From positions 1 to 38,063 of the forward strand of contig JAGVUB010000159.1 of NCBI GenBank assembly GCA_019136515.1: a stretch of 38,063 nucleotides of DNA, read 5' to 3'. Origin of the DNA: Verrucomicrobiota bacterium (GTDB lineage: Bacteria > Verrucomicrobiota > Verrucomicrobiia > Opitutales > Opitutaceae). Below are positions 16,828 to 23,489 of the stretch, piece after piece. The notes under the pieces were generated by a model. That model was not told the DNA's origin and did not search any database. It saw only the letters and a program-made list of their open reading frames with translations. Both the position numbers and the translations under genes were made by a program. Position 1 is the first letter of the stretch, and every line of letters starts with the position of its first letter.

Positions 16828-18537
16828 TCAACGAGAGAGAGCTTGTTCTTGTCCGAAGAAGTCGACCAGGACGACCTGCCACGTGCCATCGCCCAACTGG
16901 CGCAGGTGGTATTGGCCGGGGGCGTCGCCGTAGTCGGGCAGGGTTTTCAAGTAGCGGCGGCTTTCAGCGGAGGGCTTAGCGAATTCCGATTCCAAGCGTG
17001 TTCGGACTTCGGGCTCGTGAAGCGAGCGAGGATCAGTGTCGGCCACGGAAAGTTCGAGGCAGGCTTGCAGGGCGCGGATGTCCGATTGGTGGCCGAGGCG
17101 GTTTCGGCCGTATTCCACCGCCGTGGTGGGAAAGGCTAGGACGCTGGCGGCACCGATGCCGGTGGCGGCGGCGAGCACCCAGAGGCGGGCGCGGGCGGAG
17201 GGATGCTGTGGGCGCCGGATGATGAAGAGGGTTGCTCCTCCGAGCAGCAGACTGCCGAGACCGATCAGCGCGGCATAGCCCCAGGCGTCGGGTTTCGTGA
17301 ACTTGGCGAGACCGCGCGGTCCTTTGAACGGGCGCCACTCGATGGCCATGTCCTGCCGCAGGTGCTCGGGCTGCAACGTGCCGCAGAGTCGTGTGGCGAC
17401 CGTGGTGTTGGCGCAGAGTTCGCGCAGTGCCGTGTGGGAGATCTCGATCAGATCCTCTTCGGGCGGGATCCAGGATCCTTTGCGCGACCGTGGCGTGGCT
17501 TGGCCGGGGACGGGTACCTCGACCCGTCCGCAGGCGCGGAGCGGGAGGTGCTCGACGTGCGCCACCGCGTCGCCGAACACGAAGAGATCGAGTTCGAGCG
17601 TGGTGCGAATGCCCGTGCCGGTGAGTTTCATCGGGTAGACAGGGGCCGAAGTCTTGAACGTGAAGACGAGTGGATGGGGCGCTTGTCTCTGCGATGCAGG
17701 CGCAGCGCGACGGAGCTTGGTGGCGATGAAACAGCCACCGGCTGCGGCGTGCTCGGCGAGCACCGGAGTGGCCGCGGCGGGAAGGACGAAACCGTTCTGG
17801 TTCAGCCATTGGCCAATGTTGGTGGCATCGTTGCCGCTGAGAATCGCCACGTCGTAGTTCCCAATGACTTGGTGCTCGATGGAGAGGCCGTCGGCCAAGG
17901 GACCGGTGGAGGCGCGTACTTTTGAGAATGCCGGGATGGCCATGGCGGCGAGGAGGAGCGTCAGCACGGTCACTCCCCACGCGGCGACCAAGCGCATCGG
18001 ATGTCGCCAAAGCGCCCAAGCGAGCGCGGCGAGAATCGCGACTGGAATCGCCAGCAGGGCGCCGCCGCGGCCGTGGGCGAGATTATCGATCAGGCCTGCA
18101 CCTCCGGCGAGAGCAGCCAAACCAAGCATGATGGCGATTGTACGGCTGTAGATGATCCGGGCTCGGGCGGCTTCGAAGCAGAACAGCAGCAGCAACGGGA
18201 GACAGAAGAAGAGCGCTGGGACGAGGAAGCCGAGGGCGACGGGAGGAATGATCCGCGGACGGAACACGGCCTGCAGCGATGGCAGAGTGCCGGATGTGGC
18301 TGGCCTGATCTCCGGGCGAGCGGGCAGCGGCACCACCCAAGCGAAGTGGTCGTCGGCGGACACGAAGCGCGATTCGATCACAAGTGTCTCGACCCCGTCG
18401 CGCCAGACGAGCAGGGCGCGTTGGTCGGGCATCGTGACTTCCGGCGCGGCGATGGGCGGCAGGATGATACCGTCGGCGTGGAGCGAGGTGATTGCCCCGA
18501 TCCAGAGTATGGCGATAAGCGTGAGAGTCTTGCGCAT
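16828..18537 (-). CDS. DUF2330 family membrane-anchored protein
   Basis: A 569-residue protein with an N-terminal signal peptide (MRKTLTLIAILWIGAITSLHA). It continues with the family-type block ADGIILPP...DQRALLVWRDGVETLVIES...FAWVVPLP. Several hydrophobic helices follow between about 95 and 210 (a Leu/Phe-rich one near 100-125). The middle (about 225-400) is extracytoplasmic, with paired Cys. Another helix pair is near 420-475, and a hydrophilic C-terminus ends the chain. DUF2330 has no established function; members are exported proteins of many Gram-negative lineages. The start at 18537 is preferred to an ATG 24 bases upstream because it opens the signal peptide. The DUF2225-type gene lies upstream on the same strand 86 bases away, so they may form a pair. 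Confidence 0.8.
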   Translation of the reverse strand: MRKTLTLIAILWIGAITSLHADGIILPPIAAPEVTMPDQRALLVWRDGVETLVIESRFVSADDHFAWVVPLPARPEIRPATSGTLPSLQAVFRPRIIPPVALGFLVPALFFCLPLLLLFCFEAARARIIYSRTIAIMLGLAALAGGAGLIDNLAHGRGGALLAIPVAILAALAWALWRHPMRLVAAWGVTVLTLLLAAMAIPAFSKVRASTGPLADGLSIEHQVIGNYDVAILSGNDATNIGQWLNQNGFVLPAAATPVLAEHAAAGGCFIATKLRRAAPASQRQAPHPLVFTFKTSAPVYPMKLTGTGIRTTLELDLFVFGDAVAHVEHLPLRACGRVEVPVPGQATPRSRKGSWIPPEEDLIEISHTALRELCANTTVATRLCGTLQPEHLRQDMAIEWRPFKGPRGLAKFTKPDAWGYAALIGLGSLLLGGATLFIIRRPQHPSARARLWVLAAATGIGAASVLAFPTTAVEYGRNRLGHQSDIRALQACLELSVADTDPRSLHEPEVRTRLESEFAKPSAESRRYLKTLPDYGDAPGQYHLRQLGDGTWQVVLVDFFGQEQALSR

Positions 18538-18623
18538 TGGGATAACGAGGCGACCGCGCATGTACGCGCTAGGCCGCGTGCCGCGGGGAGATGGCGGCGG
18601 GTTCGGTGGTGCGAGTGCCGGGC

Positions 18624-19385
18624 TTACGATTCCGTTTTTGCCGCCGCGGGGTCGGGGATCTCATCGAGGGTGTGGCGTCCTGCATCCTTCTGCTCGGCGA
18701 GCCGAATTTCGAGGGCGAGCACGGCGGCGACTATACTCTCGGGGGCGAGCGCGAGACCTTCGCGGGCGCTCGCGACGGCGGACTCGAAGTCGCTGATGCG
18801 GCGGGCGAGGTCGGAGAGCAGCACGGCATCGGCCCCTTTCTGCCCATAGAGCGATTTGCCCTCGGACTTGAGCTTCCGCAGGCGTTCGAGTGCGGCGGTG
18901 CGGGCTTGTTTCGCCTCGGCGGTTTTGTCGGCGTCGTCGCAGGCCCACGCGGCGCAATGTGCGGAGCGGAGGGCCGACTCGATCCGGCCGGATTGGTCGG
19001 AAAGGAGCATCGCGCAGAGGAAGCGGTTGGCCAGCGGAGGAAACAACGGGTTCTTCAGCTGTGATTGATAGGCCGGCGACTTCACGACAGCGGCCTCCGC
19101 CGGGGTTCCTTGGGCGAGGTCGCCGGCGCAGTAACCGCAGTGCGGGCACTCCTGCACCCAGAACTCCATCGTGGAGCGCTGCATCTCGGCCGGGCGGAGG
19201 TCGAGGTCGGGCGCGCCCATCGTGTTGGTGGAGCCGATCACGGTTTGCTCGCTCTTGGCGGAGCAGACGGCGCAGGCGACTTCGATGCGCCCGAGGGTGG
19301 TCGCGTGGAGGAGGGCGGATGCGGCGAGGGCGAACACCGACACAAGAGTGCGGCGGAGGAGTTGTTGAAGCGGGTTCTGGAGCAT
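18624..19385 (-). CDS. Exported DUF2225-like protein with paired CxxC motifs
   Basis: A 253-residue protein. Residues 1-28 form a signal peptide ending LLHA. CAVC (about 37-40) and CPHCGYC (about 80-86) match the zinc-ribbon pattern of DUF2225, with the family phrase VQECPHCGYCAGDL. The rest is alpha-helical and resembles TPR-like repeats (LAPESIVAAVLALEIRLAEQ), with a Lys-rich segment around 175-195. DUF2225 proteins have no proven activity. The ATG at 19385 opens the signal peptide; a TTG 36 bases upstream is less likely. It stands directly upstream of the DUF2330 gene on the same strand, so both exported proteins may be made together. Confidence 0.75.
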   Translation of the reverse strand: MLQNPLQQLLRRTLVSVFALAASALLHATTLGRIEVACAVCSAKSEQTVIGSTNTMGAPDLDLRPAEMQRSTMEFWVQECPHCGYCAGDLAQGTPAEAAVVKSPAYQSQLKNPLFPPLANRFLCAMLLSDQSGRIESALRSAHCAAWACDDADKTAEAKQARTAALERLRKLKSEGKSLYGQKGADAVLLSDLARRISDFESAVASAREGLALAPESIVAAVLALEIRLAEQKDAGRHTLDEIPDPAAAKTES

Positions 19386-19446
19386 GGTGAGAAGGTCAGG
19401 GGTGGTCGAAGATGTCTGCAAAGCGAGTCGTCGCGGATGGTGGCTA

Positions 19447-20172
19447 TCAATACGCGCTCGCCGAGAGGCGCTGGTAGTCGAGTTTCCCTTTTGGGTCGAT
19501 GATCAGGATCTTCGCGACGCGCAGTTCGGCGATCAGCGCCTTGGCGTCGGACTCGGTGATCTTGTCGCCGAAGAACGAGCGGGTGTGGCGGATGAGTGTC
19601 GCCTCCTTCCCGGGCCGGTTCTTGGCGTTTCTCCGCAGGTACTCCAGCAGGAGACGGGCTTGGTCACCGAGGTGCAGGGTACCGGTGGCAGTGGGTTGGG
19701 TGACGGCGATCTTGGTTGGGACTGGGGGCGGTGGCGGGACCGCAACCGGAGTCGGCGCTGGTTTCGTCTGGGGCGCGGAGAGCTTGCCGTCGCCGTCGAA
19801 ATGCAGGGCGGAGAAATCGTCGTGGCGGCGGGCGCGGATGTGGCGGTGCCGCAGGTGCTCGACGAGTGGATCGTACCCCTTGTCGTGGGAAACAATGTGG
19901 AAGAAATCGAGCGGGTCGGTCTGCACGGCCCGGCCGAGGTAGAAGGCGAGGGCGAAATCGAGGGCGTTTCTGCCCGGTTCGGCAAGGCGCACGAGCTCCA
20001 CCGTGCCGGCGTGGTTGAGCAGTTGCTCGACGAGGGCGGCGTCGAGCTTCTTCTGCACTGGACCGAGCAGCAGCGTGAAACTGACGGATTTGTGACCGAA
20101 GACCGCGGGATCGATTTCGTGGACGTTCTCGAAATCCACGAACACGTGGTTGGTGGGCAGGGGTAGCGTCAT
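19447..20172 (-). CDS. NYN (PIN-like) domain protein with C-terminal winged-helix-like domain
   Basis: A 241-residue protein. The NYN domain (about 5-130) shows VFVDFENVHEID near the start (the first two acidic metal ligands), RNALDFALAFYLGR (central Asp) and HIVSHDKGYDPLVEHLR (the second Asp pair), the layout of DUF88/LabA-type ribonucleases. A Pro-rich linker (about 150-170) leads to a C-terminal helical domain (about 178-241) with TLIRHTRSFFGDKITESDAKALI, likely a winged helix for RNA or protein binding. The family is expected to cleave RNA with Mg2+; the target is unknown. ATG 20172 immediately precedes the first NYN strand. hemE lies 57 bases upstream on the same strand. Confidence 0.82.
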   Translation of the reverse strand: MTLPLPTNHVFVDFENVHEIDPAVFGHKSVSFTLLLGPVQKKLDAALVEQLLNHAGTVELVRLAEPGRNALDFALAFYLGRAVQTDPLDFFHIVSHDKGYDPLVEHLRHRHIRARRHDDFSALHFDGDGKLSAPQTKPAPTPVAVPPPPPVPTKIAVTQPTATGTLHLGDQARLLLEYLRRNAKNRPGKEATLIRHTRSFFGDKITESDAKALIAELRVAKILIIDPKGKLDYQRLSASAY

Positions 20173-20228
20173 CGCACCGGCGAGCCTGGGCGAACCGGCG
20201 GCTGAATACGAGCTGGTTCGCTCCCGGC

Positions 20229-21260
20229 TCAACCACGCCAGCCGGCGACGGTGGCGCAGAGGGACTCGACGCAGTCGATCTTCGCCTCGGGAAGGATGCC
20301 GTGGCCGAGGTTGCAGATGTGGCCAGGCAGGCCGCGCATCGAGGCGAGGAGACGTTCGGCGGCGGCGGTGACGTTGGTCGGAGTGGTGTTCAGCAGCGCC
20401 GGATCGAGGTTGCCCTGCACGGCGACGCGGGGCGGGAGGGCGCGGCGGGCGGTGGCCAGGTCGAGAGTCCAGTCGAGGCCGAGCACGGCGGCGCCGCTGG
20501 CGCCGAGTGCGGGCAGGCTGGCGGCGGCGCCCTTGGCGTACACGATCACGGGAAAGCCGGGCGGCAGGGCGGCGATGAGCTGGCGGATCCAACGCAGCGA
20601 GGCGGCCTCGTACTCGGCGGCGGGGAGCAGGCCGGCCCAGGAGTCGAAGATCTGGACGGCATCGGCTCCGGCCTCGATCTGCATCCGCACATAGGCGACG
20701 AGGGCGCGGACGAGTTTCTCCAGCAGCTTGTCGAAGAGCGGGCGGTCGCCGTAGAGCAGCGCCTTGGCGCGGGCGAACGAGTCGGAGCCTTCGCCCTCGA
20801 CCATGTAGGCGGCGAGCGTCCACGGGGAGCCGCAGAAACCGAGGAGGGCGCGGTCCGAACCGAGCTGTTCGCGGGTGCGCCTGAGCGCCTCGGCCACGTA
20901 GCGCAGGCGCTCGGGCACGAGCTCGACGGCGAGCCGGTCGACCTGCTCCCAACGTTCGATGCGCCAGTCCAGCGCGATGCCGCCTTCCTCCTTGAACCGG
21001 TAGCCCTGGCCGAGCGCCTCGGGGACGACGAGGATGTCGGAGAAGACGATGGCGGCATCGAGCTGGGGAAAGCGGCGCATCGGCTGCATGGTGACCTCGG
21101 CGGCGAGGTCGGGGGTGCGCACCATCTTGAGGAAGTTGTGCTTGGCCTTGAGCGCGCGGTACTCGGGCAGGTAGCGGCCGGCCTGCCGCATGATCCAGAG
21201 CGGCGGGCGCTCGAGCGGTTGGCAGGCGCAGGCGGCAAGGAAACGTTCGCGGGGCGTCAT
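20229..21260 (-). CDS. hemE: Uroporphyrinogen decarboxylase
   Basis: A 343-residue TIM-barrel enzyme converting uroporphyrinogen III to coproporphyrinogen III in haem synthesis. The signature PLWIMRQAGRYLPEYR (about 19-34) holds the two substrate-binding Arg, and FSDILVVPEALG holds the catalytic Asp. GFCGSPWTLAAYMVEG is the second signature, and the C-terminal GNLDPALL and HICNLGHGILP blocks close the site. Length is normal. ATG 21260 is the family start (TPRERFLAACACQPLERPP). No other haem gene is in the window. The next gene upstream is divergent. Confidence 0.97.
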   Translation of the reverse strand: MTPRERFLAACACQPLERPPLWIMRQAGRYLPEYRALKAKHNFLKMVRTPDLAAEVTMQPMRRFPQLDAAIVFSDILVVPEALGQGYRFKEEGGIALDWRIERWEQVDRLAVELVPERLRYVAEALRRTREQLGSDRALLGFCGSPWTLAAYMVEGEGSDSFARAKALLYGDRPLFDKLLEKLVRALVAYVRMQIEAGADAVQIFDSWAGLLPAAEYEAASLRWIRQLIAALPPGFPVIVYAKGAAASLPALGASGAAVLGLDWTLDLATARRALPPRVAVQGNLDPALLNTTPTNVTAAAERLLASMRGLPGHICNLGHGILPEAKIDCVESLCATVAGWRG

Positions 21261-21442
21261 CGGCACGGGAGCGAGAGCACGGACCGGGGCGGGCGGTCGC
21301 TCAACAACGAATTTCGGCGACACCGGGGTCGGAACTCCGATTCGGCGGTCGCGAGGGCCCGCGGCAACCCGATGCGGGCGAAATCGCGCGGCGATGGCGG
21401 CGGAGTTGCCAAGCGCCCGGGGTTCTCCTCTACTCGGCTCCG

Positions 21443-21556
21443 ATGCCAGCCTCGCCCAATGACGACCCGAAAGCCCGTCGTGCGGTGCGCGCGCTGCGTG
21501 TCTGCATGGCGGTGGGCATCGTGCTCCCGTTCCTGCTGTTCTGGCTTTTCCGCTAA
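21443..21556 (+). CDS. Candidate 37-residue membrane peptide
   Basis: ATG 21443 to TAA 21554-21556 encodes 37 residues: a charged N-terminus (SPNDDPKARRAVRALR) followed by one hydrophobic helix (VCMAVGIVLPFLLFWLF) ending in Arg at the stop. The positive-inside pattern and clean helix are what a small single-pass protein shows. It ends 20 bases before the PIN-TRAM gene on the same strand, so the two would share a transcript. No clear ribosome-binding site is seen, and no homologue is recalled. It may equally be a leader ORF. Confidence 0.45.
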   Translation: MPASPNDDPKARRAVRALRVCMAVGIVLPFLLFWLFR

Positions 21557-21576
21557 CTCGTCCCCCCCCTCGCGCC

Positions 21577-22593
21577 ATGGGTCTCAAGCGTACCATCTTC
21601 ATCATCCGCATCTTCTTTGTGCTGCTCTGTGCCGCGGGCAGCGTGATCGCCGCCATGGCGGTGAAGGAGTGGAACGCCTGGTGGTGGCTGGCGCTGCTGA
21701 TCGGCGTGCTGGGTGGCTCGCTGGTGGTGCTGGTGGATGTGCAATTGCGTGGTTTCTCGTTGCGCGGGCTCTCGGCGATGACGTTCGGCCTGGCGCTGGG
21801 CGCGCTGATCTCGTGGCTGATCGGCTCGTCGCCGCTGTTCGTGTGGGGGGAACCGGCGGTGCTCTTCACCTGCCGGCTCGTGCTGTTCATCGTCTGCATG
21901 TACCTCGGCGCGGTCATCGCTCTGCGCGGCAAGGACGAGTTCAACTTCGTCATCCCGTATGTGCGCTTCGTGCCGCACGAGGTCGATGTGCCGCTGGTGA
22001 TCGTCGATTCCAGTGCGCTGATCGACGGCCGGATCGCGAAGATCTGCGACACGCATTTCATCAGCGCTGCGCTGATCATCCCGCGGTTCGTGCTCAACGA
22101 TCTGCAACGCATCGCCGACTCTCCGGACCCGGCGCGGAAGGCCCGGGGGCGGCGTGGCTTGGACACGCTCAACGCCCTGCGCGCCATCAAGAATCTCGAC
22201 CTGCGCATCCACGAGAGCGAGGTCGCCAACCGGCAGGAGCTGGAGTCGAAGCTGGTGTTTTTGGCGCAGTCGATGAAGGCCAAGCTGCTCACCACCGACT
22301 ACAACCTCGCGCGCATGGCGGAATTCCATGGGGTGACCTGGCTCAATCTCCACGTGCTCGCCAAGGCGGTGCGGCCGGAACTCACGCTCGGCGAGACGAT
22401 CGAGGTCGATCTCGTGAAGCCCGGTCGCGAGGAAGCGCAGGCGATCGGTTATCTCGAGGACGGCTCGATGGTGGTCGTGGCCGACGCGCGCGCCTCGGTG
22501 GGCAAGAAGGTCACCGTGGAGGTCGTGAGCGTGCTGCCTTCGGCCGGCGGCAAGATGGTCTTCGCCCGGCTGCAGAGCGAGATCAGCGGCTGA
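21577..22593 (+). CDS. PIN-TRAM domain membrane protein (YacL-like)
   Basis: A 338-residue protein of the YacL group. About four membrane helices occupy residues 7-115. A PIN ribonuclease domain (about 138-260) begins PLVIVDSSALIDGRIAKI with the first catalytic Asp, continues with IPRFVLNDLQRIADS, and has TTDYNLARMAEFHGV with the last acidic metal ligand. A TRAM domain (about 280-336) reads RPELTLGETIEVDLVKPG...GYLEDGSMVVV and should bind RNA. PIN domains of this type are single-strand ribonucleases, and YacL-type proteins are thought to act on RNA at the membrane. ATG 21577 directly precedes the first helix. A small membrane peptide ORF lies just upstream. Confidence 0.92.
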   Translation: MGLKRTIFIIRIFFVLLCAAGSVIAAMAVKEWNAWWWLALLIGVLGGSLVVLVDVQLRGFSLRGLSAMTFGLALGALISWLIGSSPLFVWGEPAVLFTCRLVLFIVCMYLGAVIALRGKDEFNFVIPYVRFVPHEVDVPLVIVDSSALIDGRIAKICDTHFISAALIIPRFVLNDLQRIADSPDPARKARGRRGLDTLNALRAIKNLDLRIHESEVANRQELESKLVFLAQSMKAKLLTTDYNLARMAEFHGVTWLNLHVLAKAVRPELTLGETIEVDLVKPGREEAQAIGYLEDGSMVVVADARASVGKKVTVEVVSVLPSAGGKMVFARLQSEISG

Positions 22594-22722
22594 GCCGCGA
22601 CGGGGCGCGTGGGACGGTGGGCGCCGTTCGCGCGGGGCCGGGCGCTGGCGTGCGAAGATTCGCGGAAAAAATGCTTGCGGAGGCGGGGGCGCGTTCTTGT
22701 GCTCGCCCGCTCAGTTTTGGCC

Positions 22723-22799
22723 GGACAATTAGCTCAGTTGGTTAGAGCACTTCCTTGACATGGAAGGGGTCACAGGTTCGAGTCCTGTATTGTCCACCA
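22723..22799 (+). tRNA. tRNA-Val (anticodon GAC), CCA encoded
   Basis: All arms fold by eye. The acceptor stem is GGACAAT with ATTGTCC. The D arm is GCTCAGTTGGTTAGAGC. The anticodon stem is CTTCC with GGAAG around the loop TTGACAT, anticodon GAC. The T arm is ACAGG TTCGAGT CCTGT. A discriminator A and CCA follow at 22796-22799. TTGCGG at 22675-22680 followed 17 bases later by TGTGCT may be a weak promoter. Confidence 0.97.
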
Positions 22800-22808
22800 T
22801 CCCGATAC

Positions 22809-22832
22809 GCCCTCCCGTGCGGAGGGCTTTTT
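22809..22832 (+). terminator. Rho-independent terminator of tRNA-Val
   Basis: GCCCTCC (22809-22815) pairs with GGAGGGC (22821-22827) around a 5-nt loop. Five T follow directly (22828-22832). Confidence 0.88.
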
Positions 22833-22957
22833 CATGGGCGGATTCCGCGAACGGAGGCGGCGGGCGCGACGGGAGAGATCGGTGCGGTGCGCCGGGACGT
22901 TGGCGCTGATTGGGAGTGGCGCGGAAATCGGTCGCAACCGGGCCGGCGGATCCCACC

Positions 22958-23470
22958 ATGGCGCGCACCATGTCACGCCGCCCGCACTTGCCGCCCTGGC
23001 CCGCGACGCCCACCAAACGCGGGCCACAGGGGCGGCTGCTGTGCCGTTGCGGGTGCGGGGCCGAGGTGGCGCCGCCGCGTCGCACCTGGGCGACGCCGGA
23101 GTGCATCGAGCGCGTGCGCTTGCGCTGCGATTGGGCGTTCGTGCGGAAACACGTCTACGAACTCAACCGTGGGCTGTGTGCGGTGTGCGGCTGCCATCCC
23201 GAGAGCCTGCGCGCCAAGGTGCGGGAGGCGTTGCTGGAGGGCGACCCTCGCGCGGTGGAGCATGCAGCGGCGGACGGGTGGCCGCGGCTGGGCCGTGTCT
23301 GGTACGAGATCGACCACATCAAGCCGGTGTGCGAGGGCGGCCACGAAGAGGGCCGCGCCAACCTGCGGGTGGTCTGCTATCGTTGCCACAAGGAACTCAC
23401 CGCGGAGCTGAATCGCGCACGGCGCCAGAAAGCGAAGATAACGAAGTCCGGCGACCGCAAGGGCGCGTAA
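22958..23470 (+). CDS. HNH endonuclease domain protein
   Basis: A 170-residue protein. A short Cys pair CRCGCG (about 30-35) begins a small zinc-ribbon-like region, and CAVCGC (about 76-81) with VCYRCHK near 140 forms the structural zinc site. The HNH residues are the DHI of YEIDHIKPVCEGG (about 118-130), the Asn of RANLRVVC and the His of CHK. The N-terminus is rich in Arg and Pro. The family cuts double-stranded DNA with one metal; members include homing, restriction and repair nucleases, and this one has no partner gene that would decide. ATG 22958 has GGA seven bases upstream; a second ATG lies at 22970. It lies 125 bases after the tRNA-Val terminator and converges with topB. Confidence 0.83.
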   Translation: MARTMSRRPHLPPWPATPTKRGPQGRLLCRCGCGAEVAPPRRTWATPECIERVRLRCDWAFVRKHVYELNRGLCAVCGCHPESLRAKVREALLEGDPRAVEHAAADGWPRLGRVWYEIDHIKPVCEGGHEEGRANLRVVCYRCHKELTAELNRARRQKAKITKSGDRKGA

Positions 23471-23489
23471 CGTGGCGCGCGCGCGGCGT

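Noticed and set aside
22675-23470. Integrated element at tRNA-Val with the HNH gene as cargo
   Set aside because: No integrase and no duplicated tRNA 3' end was found downstream; the HNH gene has ordinary spacing and composition.
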